From NCBI RefSeq assembly GCF_958450345.1, contig NC_088781.1, positions 117,564,431 through 117,628,430 of the forward strand: DNA of 64,000 nucleotides, in the 5' to 3' direction. The translations under genes and the position numbers were made by a program. The notes under the pieces are model-generated. The model was not told the DNA's origin and made no database searches. It worked only from the letters and a program-made list of their open reading frames with translations. Position 1 is the first letter of the stretch. Every line of letters begins with the position of its first letter. The stretch comes from Calliphora vicina. Taxonomy: Eukaryota > Arthropoda > Insecta > Diptera > Calliphoridae. This document shows positions 1 through 11,269 of this stretch, piece by piece.

Positions 1-616
1 TGTTGTACGATTCACTAGTCATTTGATCATAAATAACAATATAGGATAATCTAGGACAAGAGCACGGCTAATTGCATTTGAGCGCTACTGTCAACTACAT
101 GCATATTCGCCTTTTGAATCATACCCTCCTGTATAATAATTTTATTCATTCCAAATGGAAAAACCTTTTATCTATTCTATATTTTTTAAGAAAATACTGG
201 ATAGAATTGTGGTCAAATATCTTGAGCATGAGTTTGTAAGCATAAAGTGGTTATAGATGGCGCTATACGTTTTGCAAATATCGGCAAATGAATTATTAAA
301 TTATAAAATTTTTGATACCGGGGGACCAGTTTCATCCAAAAAACGCGTATTTTTTATTTAAAATCAACTTTAGGCCAAAAATTCTCAAATCGCATAGTCG
401 ATATCAAAATATTTTAGAATTTTTGCCATAAAATTAATTTTACAAAAAAATAGGTTTTTTTTGAGGGAATGATTTTTTGATATGTCGAAGTGAAACTTTT
501 TCCCTCATGTAAAAAGCTATCGAAAAATCGATTGCACAATATCGAAAAATGTTTGTCTTTACAAATCAGCCCACCCTAGTGTACACACTGACATCATACG
601 TTCGATGCTTTTGATG
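1..616. other. Gene-free AT-rich stretch
   Basis: No coding frame or RNA gene is supported. The stretch is AT-rich with poly-T/poly-A runs. A short GC-richer motif (GCCCACCCTAGTG) near 569-581, close to the pogo-like element, resembles the end of an interspersed repeat, but no partner end is visible in the window. Confidence 0.4.
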
Positions 617-953
617 TACAGCCAAATCCCGGTATAACGAATCTCACTTTAACGAAAATCCGATTTAACGCACGGACAAATTCGTAACATTGACCACCTT
701 ATATAACGAACGTTTCAAAAATTGTATGCTCGATATAACGAATGGTGAGAAAAAACAAACAAAATCAAACAAACGACCAAATTTTTAACATAGCGAACAT
801 TTCGAAAATTGTACGCTCAATATAACGAACAGAAAGTATAAAAACAAAAGTAGTAAAGAATGTAAAAATAAGAAAATAAGTCGTTACAGTATCGTTTTCA
901 ATGGTTACTTTCTTTAATAATAGGTGCTGTCATTTTTTCTATAGTGGTTTAAC

Positions 954-1070
954 TGCTTGTTTTCACAATATCGAATGAAAGATTTCGTTCGCATTCTAAG
1001 CGAATCCAAAATAAGATTTCTTCCGCTTAGAATGCAAACGAAATTTTTCACTCGATATTGTGAAACAGGC
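954..1070. repeat. Inverted repeat (about 47-bp arms) inside the pogo-like element
   Basis: Arms at about 955-1002 and 1024-1070 are reverse complements with a few mismatches (GCATTCTAAGCG against CGCTTAGAATGC and outward). They are separated by about 20 bp. The hairpin lies just upstream of the candidate transposase start and may be a captured smaller palindrome or part of the element. Confidence 0.7.
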
Positions 1071-1091
1071 TATAATTCACGTGAATTAAAT

Positions 1092-1139
1092 ATGGGAAAC
1101 CGTAGAAGAATTTCATTGAACGAAAAATTAAAAATTTAG
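1092..1139 (+). pseudogene. Stub of a CENP-B-type (Tigger/pogo) transposase N-terminus
   Basis: From the ATG at 1092 the frame reads MGNRRRISLNEKLKI and then stops. The pattern basic residues, then LxEKLxI matches the start of the CENP-B N-terminal helix-turn-helix found in Tigger/pogo transposases and CENP-B. The remainder, including the DDE domain, is missing. In-frame sequence upstream of this ATG lies in the hairpin and is unlikely to be coding. It cannot encode a working enzyme. The family assignment rests on about 15 residues plus the TIR/TA context. Confidence 0.5.
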
Positions 1140-1554
1140 ATGAATGAATGAAATATGGAATACAAAATTCTCAACATGTATTTTGAAGAAAATAAAAACA
1201 AAGATTTTATCGTGACTAAGTTTTTCTTGTAAATTATCTTTACACAAATTAAGTGAAATCTGGAATCTTCAAAATCGTTTTTTTTAATGTTTGTCCCTGA
1301 GTTTAATTTTCTACAGGTTGATTCATTTTCAGAATCGAAATCTCTTACAATGAAGGCTTTATAAATCCTCCAGAAAAACAATTAGTAATAATTACTGAAG
1401 ATATACAAATTTTGACGATATTCATGCCTCCTAATGTCACAAATGTCCAAAATTAAAAAAAAAAAAAAAAAAAAAACATCTCGATATAACGATTTTTTCA
1501 ATTTAACGAATGGGCCTGACAACATATCGTTCGTTATACCGGGATTTGCCTGTA

Positions 1555-2892
1555 ATTTTTATCAAATTAATGAATGTATCTAGTCATACCTTACCTGCAT
1601 TGATGCACGATCCCTAAATGATGCTAATACCATTCCAGTTTATTTGGCGAAACGGTACTTTTGGTAGAAGGAGAGACAAATTGCCACAACGAAATTACAT
1701 TATTGTATCTATATTTGGGTATACATAAACATTTTTTTAAATAGGAGTTATTAAAGACCGATCCTCACAAAAGTTGGTAGAAAGATTTAGATTCATATAA
1801 AACTTGTTTACATACTAAAACTGCTGAAACAGTATCCCGGGCGGACATTTGTATGGGGACTAGGTGAAATCATGAACCGATATTGTCTATTTTCAATACA
1901 AAACAAACCTTATCAACAGAGAGTATTTGTGAAAATATTAGTATGTTTCAACAGAAATACAAACGGAAAGCATAGCTAGATCATCTTAGAATCTTATGAG
2001 AACCCAGAGTATATGTATATAATATTGTGTAAAAGCGTGTACTCTCTTATGGGAGTACAAACTATTCTCTTTGCAGAGGCTGTCACTGGATTTGGTGATG
2101 AACTCGACAACTCGCCTATTATGTATGGACTGTAGAATATTTTGACCGAAATTTTCTTAAAAATATAGAGCAATTTTACTTTCTGTCTGAACTTCTTGTC
2201 TGAAATGGAGGGAATGTTTGTATTTTCAAAGAGATAAAGGATTGAATGTTTGAAATGATTAGAGAATCACATTAACATCAACATAAATCAGTACCTGGAG
2301 TTACAATTTTAAATAACTTAACTAAGGATAACTATTCAATGAATCTTAAAAATATTATAAAAGAAATCAGAAACATTAAAATTAAACAATAGTTTACGAA
2401 AGTAATAAAAAATTATAATTTTTCATATTTTCTTTGCAAACAGCATTAACGAATATTTTAACTTTTCGAAAATAAAGAAACCATCAAACATATAATAGAC
2501 ATCAAGCTGTGCTTGAAGAAATATTAATAAAAGATGGACTGTTTTCAAGCAGTTAACACAATATGATACAAAGTTATAAAAATTGGGTCATTAAATTTAA
2601 TATTTTTGTTTGTTTGAATTTGTAACATAAATATTGAATTACAAAAAAAAATATAATAAAGATGGCTTTAGAATTTTGTATTTTATAGAAAATTGTGATT
2701 TTGAATTTGAGATAATAAAATTATAATTTCTTTTGTCACACTAGAGATCAGATATTTAAAATGTTTGTATTCATTTTCATTGATCTTTTTAATGAAATGT
2801 ATTGCATTTTTAAGTACTTGACATTATTGTGCTCTATATTGATTTTCAGTTGAACTACAGGTGGTAGGTGTGAATAAATCGATCGAAATTCT
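1555..2892. other. No gene; degenerate interspersed repeat at about 1840-2030
   Basis: No coding frame is supported. At about 1840-2030 a degenerate repeat resembles the arms of the palindrome at 21.2-21.5 kb (shared TTTTCAATAC, AGCTAGATC and ACCCAGA words) and part of the repeat near 28.5-28.95 kb. The rest is AT-rich single-copy-looking DNA. Confidence 0.4.
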
Positions 2893-3588
2893 TTTTATAC
2901 TCTACACCACCATAGTAGAGAGGGTATAATGCTTTTGTGCAGATGTTTGTAACGCCGAAAAATATTAGTCTAAGCCGATTAGTCTGAGTCGATTAAACGA
3001 TGTGCGTCCGTCCGTCTGGTCGGCTGGCTGGCTGTCCATTTAAACCTTGTGCGCAGAGTACAGGTTGCAATTTTGAAAATATTTCGATGACATTTGATTC
3101 ATATTATTTTTTCGACCCAAGGACCAAGCCTATTGAAACTGACTGATATCGGTCCATTATTTCACCTAGCCCCCATACAAAGTCCTTCCGAAATTGGACT
3201 TTATCGGCCATAAATGTTTAATTTATATATGTATCTCCACAAATTCCGCTCCAAATAAGTTTTATATACACAAAATTCATGTCACCAAATTTTGTTACGA
3301 TCCGTCCATAGTTAGTCATAGCTCCCATATAGACCCGCTTCCGAAAATCACTTTAACGTGCATAAATGTTGATATACACACAAAATTCAACATAGTTAAC
3401 TTTAATATAGACATAAATCACACGACCTAATTTCATGGTGATCGGTCCATAGTTGGACATAGCCCCCATTCCGAAAATCAGTCAAAAATATAAATTATTG
3501 AAATTTTAAAAGAAAAATGTTTTTGCTCTTTTACTTAGTGTAGGGTATTATATGGTCGGTCTTGACCGATCATACTTTCTTACTTGTT
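2893..3588 (-). mobile_element. Repeat family A, copy 1
   Basis: Family A is a roughly 0.7-kb interspersed repeat. One end (head) is ACAAGTAAGAAAG followed by a hairpin (TGGTCGG...CCGACCA) and ATACCCTACAC. The other (tail) is a small palindrome TACACCACCATAGT...GGGTATA. Near the tail lies a GTCC/GTCT tetranucleotide run (about 3007-3035). Here the head is on the right (3541-3588). It encodes no recognisable protein. Structure and the GTCY run recall the DINE-1/mini-me (Helentron-derived) class of Diptera, but that kinship is inference. Other copies: 14.3, 15.0, 16.8, 52.2, 53.8-54.3 and 57.0 kb. Confidence 0.7.
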
Positions 3589-5074
3589 TTATTATAAGGA
3601 AGGACCACACCTAGAAATTACAACATTTCATAAAAGGAAAGTTTTGGAATTGTAGCAAATCTATGATAATTGATAATAAATTTGTTATGTTTTAAAATAT
3701 TCAAGGTTTAATTTTCGTAATACATTAACCTTGGGCAACAATGTCTTCAATTTTAGATAGAATAGGACTTTTGTCAAATATATTCCTTTTGCTGGTTAAA
3801 GTTGATTTGATGTAGCTGAAGCTGAAATTTAACAAAATCATTACTAGATTAATGACGGAAGCCTTAAAGATAATGATGAGTACTTATCAGGTAACATATT
3901 TTAGAGAAATTGAAGACAAATTATTCATTACCACATAATAGAGATATACATTCAAATACCTATTAATTCAATTATAACTATCACCAACAAAATTTTTTAC
4001 ATGTCCGGAAGTTAACCATAAAACAAATTTTATTCATAATACTACAAATTTTCCATCAATACTTCCTCTAAATTTCAAATTATCTCACATATTTTTGACG
4101 TTGTCTGTCTATCTGCTGCTGTAAAATTTCATTAATTTGACAGCCACTCAAATACTTATTATGAAACTTTTAAATTGAACCTACTTACATCTATCAAAGG
4201 TTTAATATTACATTTTTATTTGTTTTTGTATAACAAGTGCTTCAGTTTACCGTCATCATGAATGAACAACAGAAATCTGGAGAAATTGCTGAAAAAAAAG
4301 TATTAAATTTTATTTGCTTTCATTACGTTTATGTTTCAATCTCCAAACCCAACAATCTTATAAAACGTGTTATTTTTCAAAATTTGAAGAACTATAAAAA
4401 TGAAACAATGAAAAAGAAAGAAGAAATTATGAATGAACTATTTTTGTAGGTTTTATTTTAGGAAAATAGTATGAGATTTCTTATCTGTAATAGTGATTCT
4501 TACATTATATTAAGAGTTGTGTAACTACTATTTATTAGTGATATGTGATACATAGCAGAACACGTACTTATTTTCATTGAAAAAGTTGAAAATTTATTGA
4601 ATGAAAGATTTGAAATGGATAAATTTTTGAAGCAATTCTACCAATCATGCAAATTTAAGCAATGATGCAAATGTGTGACGTTATATTAGACACAGTAATT
4701 TTTCTCAGTCTTGAGTTATCTTATATCTTTGGTAGATTATAGGAAGTTGTAACACTCAATACAGTTAAATCGAGTACAATATATGCGGGTATTTGTCAGA
4801 AAACTTAGGAGGTAACCTCCTATCCTCATACTAGCCACACTATATGAAGGTAACAAATGTATGGAGTTGAAATATATTTGAAAAATCTCTGAGATTATTA
4901 TGTCTCTAGATAATAAAGAGTTTTCCAATAAGGACAATTTGGTTTTGGTGGCAAAAAGTAAGTAAAACTTTGCATTTTTATCGTAGCGAAGTTAAAGAAT
5001 GAACAACGTTTGAAAATTCTTAACAATTACTACTGAAATTAGGCAACTAAGAAGATCGGTATGTTCATTAGCTG
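3589..5074. other. No supported gene
   Basis: AT-rich sequence with a short frame at 4237-4449 that has no recognisable motif, no splice context and composition like its surroundings. The last 100-150 bases before 5075 may hold the undetectable 5' part of the mariner relic that follows. Confidence 0.4.
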
Positions 5075-5232
5075 ATTTAGAAAATCTTCTTAGATATGGA
5101 AGACACAGATCGCCCAGGAAAGCCAAAAAGTGTTTGAAGACCACGAATTGGAGATTGTTGTAAAACTAAGCAAGAGCTTGCAATATCATTGGGAGCTACT
5201 CAAGCAGCAATTTCAAAACGTTGCAACAGCAT
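5075..5232 (+). pseudogene. mariner transposase relic, N-terminal part
   Basis: Three overlapping frames give pieces of the DNA-binding half of a mariner transposase: MEDTDRPGKPK, then VFEDHELEIV, then TKQELAISLGATQAAISKR. These match the linker and second helix-turn-helix of the family (typical pattern PGRPKxFEDxELE...TQxELAxxLGVTQxAISKRL). At least two frameshifts separate them. The copy is interrupted at 5233 by a minus-strand LINE and continues at about 6250. Confidence 0.8.
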
Positions 5233-6244
5233 TTTTTTTCTTGGACCGCCACTCAGGGGATGACCCCTACTCATGAAAAGCATTGTGTTGGAACAAGGAA
5301 AATAGGTTATGGGAGGGAGGATAGAGGGAGTAATCTTTGTGGATATTTGATTTGAATTTTCCTATATTGAAAGTGACAGGAAAGACTTCAGGAGGAAGCT
5401 TATTCCACATACGGACAGTACGGCTAAAGAACGAATTTTCCCTGTAATATGTTGTTCGATCCACTGTCCAGTCGACAACGAATGGGTGAGCCCTTGCCGA
5501 AGGACGTGTGTTGCGTAAAAAACTACTGGTTTCGGGAACAAGTTCCCTAATTTCTGCAGAGCACATACCATTGCAGTATCGGTAGAACAGTGAAACACAA
5601 CCCACATTGCGACGATATTCCAGTGAGTCAATAGAGCTGGATACCCTACTGTCACCGATAAGCGCCTTCACCCTCTCCTTTACGCGGTCGAGTAACTCCA
5701 AAATAGACTTCGAAGCACCGGCCCACACATGAGAGTTGTATTCCATTTTAGGTCGGATATAAGTGGTGTAAATAGTAAGGAGATCAGATGGTATTTCTTA
5801 CACCGTTTTAGAAAACCAAGGCACTTGAATGCTTCTTTCGACACTCGAAAAATGTGTTCTGTCCAGCGGACATCGCACTGAATACTCATGCCTAGAACAT
5901 CAAGAGCTTCTGATTCCTTAATATTTACACCACCCATTAAAACAGATGGAGCAACATGAACTGTTATGCGTTTGTGAGTTAACATACAACATTGAGCCTT
6001 GCATGCATTGAAATCGATTCTATTCGCACAACCCCATTCAGAGATTGTCACAAGATCTTGGTTGAGCGTATCATTCATCATTTTGCCTCATTGCCCCAAT
6101 CTCCGACAGGCTTGGTCTATAATTGAATGACAAATGTTGCTGTCATCTGCAAAAGAGTAGATAGGGTTGAAAGTTTGACGTAGAAGGTAGTTTATAAAGA
6201 TAAGAAATAGAGTAGGAGAAAGGACGGAGCCTTGCGGTACAATT
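5233..6244 (-). mobile_element. 5'-truncated non-LTR retrotransposon (LINE), CR1/jockey-like
   Basis: On the minus strand the decayed ORF2 shows reverse-transcriptase palm motifs GSVLSP (about 6211-6232) and FADDS (about 6136-6155). These are followed by the thumb and C-terminal region (DVLGMSIQCDVRWTEH; RPSARAHPFVVDW; RTVRMWNKLPPEVF) down to 5267. A T-run at 5233-5240 is its poly-A tail. AGCAT occurs at 5228-5232 and 6245-6249, a possible short target-site duplication. Frameshifts and a stop split the frame. It is truncated upstream of GSVLSP and is inserted in the mariner relic. Confidence 0.8.
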
Positions 6245-6880
6245 AGCATGTCCTAAATGATGCTAGAATGATATAAAAGAAAATAAATTTTGCACCGAAT
6301 CATTACTTGTATTGAAAAGTTAATCTATTTCAATAACCCGTTGCGTAATAGATCGAATGTCAAGCCCAGCCAACCAGTCGAATCGACACCAAAGCCAAAT
6401 TTCCATGGCGCTAAGTTAATTCTCTGAATTTGGTGGGAGCAAATGGGTACTATCAATTATGGCCAGACCATCACAATGAACCTTCACCGAATGCAACTGA
6501 TACCTTTAAAGTGAGCATTAGTTTAAAAACGCCCAGAATATGCGGCCAGACATGAAGCTGTAATATTTTATCATGTCAACGCTAGGTCACATGTTGGAAT
6601 ACCTCTTAAAAACTATTTATAATGAAGTGGTTGGGAAGTTTTGGCTCGCCCGCCTTATAGTCCAGGCCATAACCCGTCCGACTGCTACTTGTTTCCATCG
6701 ATGCAGAGCGTTATCTCTGGAGCAGAGTATCCGATATTGGCTTGATTCGTTCTTGGCTTCAAAAGATGAGCAGTACTTTCGGATCGGAATCCATATGTTG
6801 CCAGAAAGATGGGACAAGGTCATAACTTTGAATATTGCGCAAATGTTTCAAAATAAAAGCTAAAAATTAAAAAAAAAATA
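6245..6880 (+). pseudogene. mariner transposase relic, C-terminal part
   Basis: Continuation of the mariner at 5075. Readable pieces include KRPEYAARHEAVIF followed by HVNARSH (6572-6592) and LDSFLASKDEQYFRIGIHMLPERWDKV, ending at the stop at 6861-6863. The family motif is HDNARPH; here the aspartate codon is GTC (Val), so a catalytic residue is lost. Several frameshifts and stops occur upstream (6300-6560). The C-terminus matches the mariner consensus (F..GI..LPERW.K.I) well. Confidence 0.85.
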
Positions 6881-7204
6881 TTCCCAATTTTTAAGTCGTA
6901 CACCATAATATTCTTGAATATCCTAAATTTTTGGTAAATATAACTATTTTTTGTCAATAGTAGTCATCAGACTGGCAGATATGGACTGTTCCACAAAGTT
7001 ATCCCGAAAGCAACTCCTTCAAATGGACAATAGTACGCAATTTAATCACATATTAAACTAAATGGAGAAAGTCAGCGATACCGAAATTGCGTTCTTTAAG
7101 CTGCACAGAAGAATCGAGAGCGAAAAACTATGTGAACCAAGAAATACTCCATCCTATGGTTTCGAGATCTATAGTAGAGGGATATCGGGAGTTGGAGGTG
7201 AACA

Positions 7205-7325
7205 AAAAATTACCCGTCAACCAACAAGACAGCTATTGACAAGCTTAACAATTATAAGGCTGCAGAATCCGACGGTGGAATATCGGCTGAGCTATACAAG
7301 ATGATGCATAGCACCTGTTGGGAGA
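7205..7325 (+). pseudogene. LINE fragment: start of a reverse-transcriptase domain
   Basis: The frame through 7230-7310 reads KLNNYKAAESDGGISAELYK. This matches the conserved beginning of LINE reverse transcriptases (KNNKAAGxDGxxAELxK). Only about 100 bp are recognisable. It is close to, but on the opposite strand from, the jockey-type LINE at 7.4-8.8 kb, so it is a separate insertion. The sequence just upstream (7062-7205) is open but unrecognised. Confidence 0.55.
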
Positions 7326-7404
7326 AAAATTGTTTTAACACGTCTTAAAAACACTCAGTAAAAAAAACATCATATGTCTCAGGGAAGGCGTAGAATTTCT
7401 TCAC

Positions 7405-8840
7405 TATATTTATTTTTTTTTATCATCATTTATTTATTGTATCTTCATTAATGAACTAAGAATAAGTGGTTCAAATCTTATATCTAATAATTATTATTTA
7501 ATTAGTCCAGCCAGTGCCAGACGAAAAAATTTTATATTCATGGTTGTTTTGGTTAAATTGGCATTCTTCCTTCTAGATTAGGTCCGCTGTGTCCCTCTTT
7601 CTTAATCGAGTGTGGCCACGGTTATCTAATATGTTGCGGGCCAGCGGGTTTGGGTGAACTTCAAGTTTTTTTTAAATATTTTTGTACATTTTTCGAGATT
7701 TCAATTTTTACAATGGACACATTTAGATCTTTGTGTATACTCGCGTTTTTGATATACCATGGGGCAACTGTGATCATTGTTAGAAACTTGTTTTGGCGTC
7801 TTTGGATCTTTTCTACATTTGAAGCTGAGGCCGTGCCCCATAACACCATATCGGTTTTATGATCATGTTATAAAGCAGAAGTTTACAATCTAAACTAAGC
7901 GTAGAGTTTCTGCCAATAAGCCAATTAATTTGAATTGATTTCAATTCAATTTCATTTGAGTCAACTTTACATCTATATGACTTTTCCATGTAAGGCGACG
8001 ATCGAGATGTATTCCGAGGTATTTCACTTCCGATTATTGAATTATTGTTTGGTTATTGATATGAATAGGAGGGCATGATTATCTACGCAATGTAAATGTT
8101 ATATGACTTTAATTTTCCATTGTTTTAACCATTTTTCTAATTCAAATATGTGGTTTTGTAAGTAACGAGACGCTTCTTAAGGGTTTTCATGAATGCTTAG
8201 AATAGCAAATGTTGATGTATGAGTGCGATTTTTAGTTGGCATATCAGACGAATATATCAAATATAAAAAAGGTCCCAGGTTACTGCCTGGGATGACTCCA
8301 GCTTCAATGGGTTGTGCAGTACTTAAAAAGTTTCCCTCTTTAACCTTAAATGTTCGACCAGTTAAATAGCTTTCCAACAGTTTATGTGTGTTTGCGGGTA
8401 AATTTTGACTCAGTTTGTATATTAATCCAGCATGCCATACCTTATCAAACGCTTGAGAGATGTCGATGAAGAGTGCGGAACAGTATTTCTTTTCTTCAAA
8501 TGCTTTTCTTACAACATTTACAAGTCTTCTAAAACCAAATTGATGATTCGGAATACAATTGTTTTCAGTTAACATCGGGTACAACTTGTTCATAAGTATC
8601 TTCTCAAATAGCTTTGATATATTAGATATAGGCTGATGGGTCTGTATGATTCTACTTTTGTGTGATCTTTTCCCGGCTTGGGTATCATGGTAACCAGTAA
8701 AAAGAATTATTTTTATTGCTATCCGCGGTAGCTCCATAAGCATCTTGTTGCTGATCTTGTCCATACCAGGCGCTTTCTTGGGATTTAAATCAACAACAGA
8801 ATTTTCGATCTCTCGAATCTCAAAACGTAGGGGTACGGCT
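7405..8840 (-). mobile_element. jockey-type LINE, 5'-truncated
   Basis: The minus strand carries the RT fingers (KKAPGMDKISNKML near 8770; PISNISKLFEKILMNKL; HQFGFR), palm (FIDISQAFDKVWH, catalytic Asp present) and AGVIPGSNLGP (about 8270-8290). Next comes TSTFAILSIHENP where jockey elements have FADDTAIL, so the ADDT of the catalytic box is deleted in frame. Downstream (7661-7849) the C-terminus reads LWGTASASNVEKIQRRQNKFL and APWYIKNASIHKDLN. An A-rich 3' end lies near 7405-7420. Several frames are shifted between 7850 and 8170. Confidence 0.85.
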
Positions 8841-9053
8841 GCTCCAAAATGGGGTGCAACAGGTGCAACTATATGGAAATGACGGAAATCTTGGATAAAG
8901 CCCCTCTCCTATGCCGAGGCAATTGATATCATTGGAAAAATATACGAGTTGTAACTGTAGTTTATGAAAAGATTAAGAAGTTATCGGCTAAATCGGTCTT
9001 GTGATAAGGCCCGAGGCGCTCAGCTTTGATGGGCCAACTACTAGCTCTCATTA
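8841..9053. other. Unassigned flank of MITE P1 copy 1
   Basis: GC content is somewhat higher than average. Together with 9375-9560 it forms a block split by the MITE. Across the right part, a plus-strand frame at about 9503-9560 (NEIRLHLSKMVIK) faintly resembles the C-terminal helix of Tc1/mariner-superfamily transposases. This is too short to call. Confidence 0.2.
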
Positions 9054-9372
9054 CACAGAAAAAACTATTTCTTAAACCGTTTCAATTCAAATATTTGTCA
9101 TATATTGAACTGGTTTCAATTATTTCATAATTGAATCAAGTATTCATGTGCTCAAAAACTAAATTTTCTGATATTTTCTATTGAATTTTGAGTTTTGAAT
9201 TCGATAATTTTGACAATTGAATATACAATTTTCGTTATTGGTTGAATTTTAAATACAAAAATTATTGAATAGATAATTTTCGTAATTGAAAACACATTTT
9301 TGTTATTTTTTGTGTTTTCAATTACGAAAATTTTCTATTCCATGTTTGAATTGAAATATAGTTTTTTCTGTG
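9054..9372. mobile_element. MITE P1, copy 1 (palindromic, TA-flanked)
   Basis: A 319-bp element has ends CACAGAAAAAACTAT and ATAGTTTTTTCTGTG, flanked by TA (9052-9053, 9373-9374). It carries an internal perfect or near-perfect hairpin (arms 9267-9296 and 9311-9340) around a 14-nt loop. A second copy at 18396-18723 shares the body but carries this loop in the opposite orientation. It has no coding capacity. TA flanks suggest mobilisation by a Tc1/mariner/pogo-type enzyme. Confidence 0.85.
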
Positions 9373-9560
9373 TAGAACTGCGAACCGATGTAAATACAAG
9401 TGTACTCTGGAAGAAATCGGGTTCGACTGTGTAATATTCCATTAAGATATGTCCAATCGTTAAGGAGCTACCGGATTTTCTAAACCACTGTGCGATATAT
9501 CAACGAAATTAGGCTACATTTATCCAAAATGGTAATTAAACATTTGGAACAAAGAGCGAT

Positions 9561-11223
9561 TCCACAATCAAAAAAAAAAATAATTTTTTATTTAAATCTT
9601 GTGTAGGTACATTTTGGCAAATCTTTTATGAACTAGATTGACATCTAATAAAATAAATTTGTTTCTACGACTAGAGTTTTATAGAATCACAGTGCGAATT
9701 CTGATAATAAAATTTAAAAATATTCATTCTTCATTTCATTTACTACCTTCCAAAAATTAATTAAAACCAATAGTTCATTATTTGTTCATGTTAAGAGCTA
9801 CAGTTTTAAAAATGCATATTTATAAACATTGCTTCCTTTTTAATAATTTCAAAGAGTCTCTGCGCTATATTACTTTTTTTGAAGAATTTCATAAAAATCT
9901 TTTCAATCCAACTCTGCCTTTATTTACGACTCAAATAATTATATGCATATATTATAATTAAGTCTTCCAACATTATCAGAAATTTACTTGATTAAACACT
10001 GCGCCACAGACCAGTCATTTCTCTAGGAAATCATTATTTATCACCACAAAAGAATCATGTCGCATTTAATCTTTAGGACGTTATCAATTCAATTTGCCAT
10101 TAAGGGCTGGCTTAACAATTTGTCCTTTTGTTTGTGACATTTTTTTTTATTTTTTTCAACGTTTTGTTTATTATAATCCTTATCATTACAACAAAAAATA
10201 ACTTAAACAAAAAACCACACCTTCCAAACTGAGTAGAACAATCCTCTAGTATTGTTTCTGTTTTCTTTTTTCCCGATAAATTCCAAGTAAAAATAAAAAT
10301 CAACTTTATCAGTTTTAGACATCTGTGTTGGTCAGCAAAAGTTTTTTTTCGTATTTATATTTTCAGAAACAAATTAAAACAACTACAGCAATAACATTAA
10401 ACAATAAAAACAAAATACTTAAAACAACGATTAACTAACCGTAACCAAGAAACCGATATTCCAACACTTTAGCACTTTTATTAAGTGAAAAAGTATGAAG
10501 CTGAAAAAAAAAACAAAGAAAATAAATAAATAAACATTTAAGTGAAAGAATTTGCGGCCGACTAGCCACCATCATCGACCAGCCTCCACTGAAAAAAACC
10601 GCTATTGCCAGCCAGCCATCCAGCAGCAGCTTTTCATGCCCATACTCGTATTCCAATTTTACCTACAAATAGTTTTGCTCTATATTTATAATCGCCTTTA
10701 TTTCAGTTGAAAACGCGCGTGCCTTTATTCAATACTTTGTAATTTTTTTTGTTGCTGCTTCTTTGCTAAATATGTATATTCCTCATCATTATATTTATTG
10801 CCCGATGGCCAAGAGATGCATGTTTATAAATTGTGGCCACTTGTGTTTAGTTACGTTTTGTATATTCATGAGATGCATGCATTCCTAATGAATATGTTGG
10901 AAATCTGAGATGTAAAAATGAAATTATGAATTGTGCCATTACTAAAAATGGGTACTTTTTAGACGTTAAGTTGTTGATCTAATCAGAATGTCTAATTATT
11001 GAATTTTTGTGTTGAGAAAATAAATTAGAAAAATTCTGAGTAAACAAATAAAACAATAAAAATTCGAAAATATTGACCGTAAACTAATCGACCCACTGTG
11101 CATGTCCGTATAATAAGTTATAATTTCACAGGAAATTCTCAAACTATTTCAAATATGCTACTATTATTACAATCGGTTTTCGGTTCAGAAGATATAGCCT
11201 TCCAAAGTTCACTGACTTTCAGT
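9561..11223. other. No gene; GC-richer island at 10550-10670
   Basis: Mostly AT-rich, apparently single-copy DNA. At about 10550-10670 there is a CAG/CCA-rich, clearly GC-richer block, and around 10800-10880 a second with GGCCA words. These could be conserved non-coding or untranslated sequence. No splice-bounded frame is convincing. Confidence 0.35.
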
Positions 11224-11267
11224 GTTTTCGAGATACTGTGTACTTTCAGATACAGTATCTCGAAAAC
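11224..11267. repeat. Perfect 16-bp inverted repeat
   Basis: GTTTTCGAGATACTGT at 11224-11239 is exactly reverse-complemented at 11252-11267 with a 12-nt loop. It lies immediately upstream of the copia remnant. Function unknown. Confidence 0.85.
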
Positions 11268-11269
11268 TA

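Larger units (their letters stand above)
619..1552 (+). mobile_element. pogo/Tigger-like DNA transposon, internally deleted
   Basis: The ends form terminal inverted repeats of about 24 bp: CAGCCAAATCCCGG... at 619 and ...CCGGGATTTGCCTG ending at 1552. Each is flanked by a TA dinucleotide (617-618 and 1553-1554), the usual target of Tc1/mariner/pogo elements. Subterminal sequence is rich in the word TATAACGAA. Inside is a short open frame whose end resembles the start of a CENP-B/Tigger transposase, listed separately. At about 930 bp it is too short for a full transposase, so it is a non-autonomous deletion derivative. A poly-A run sits near the right end (1456-1476). Confidence 0.75.

Noticed and set aside
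3194..3430. Recurring frame starting MDFIGHKCLIYICI at 3194 (+), 14708 (-), 52526 (+) and 54043 (+)
   Set aside because: It looks like a conserved small protein, but all instances lie at the same place in repeat family A and differ by frameshifts and stops. The opposite strand is equally open. It is a by-product of the repeat.
4237..4449. 70-codon plus-strand frame with Lys-rich end
   Set aside because: No motif, no homology recognised, composition like surrounding AT-rich DNA; length is expected by chance.
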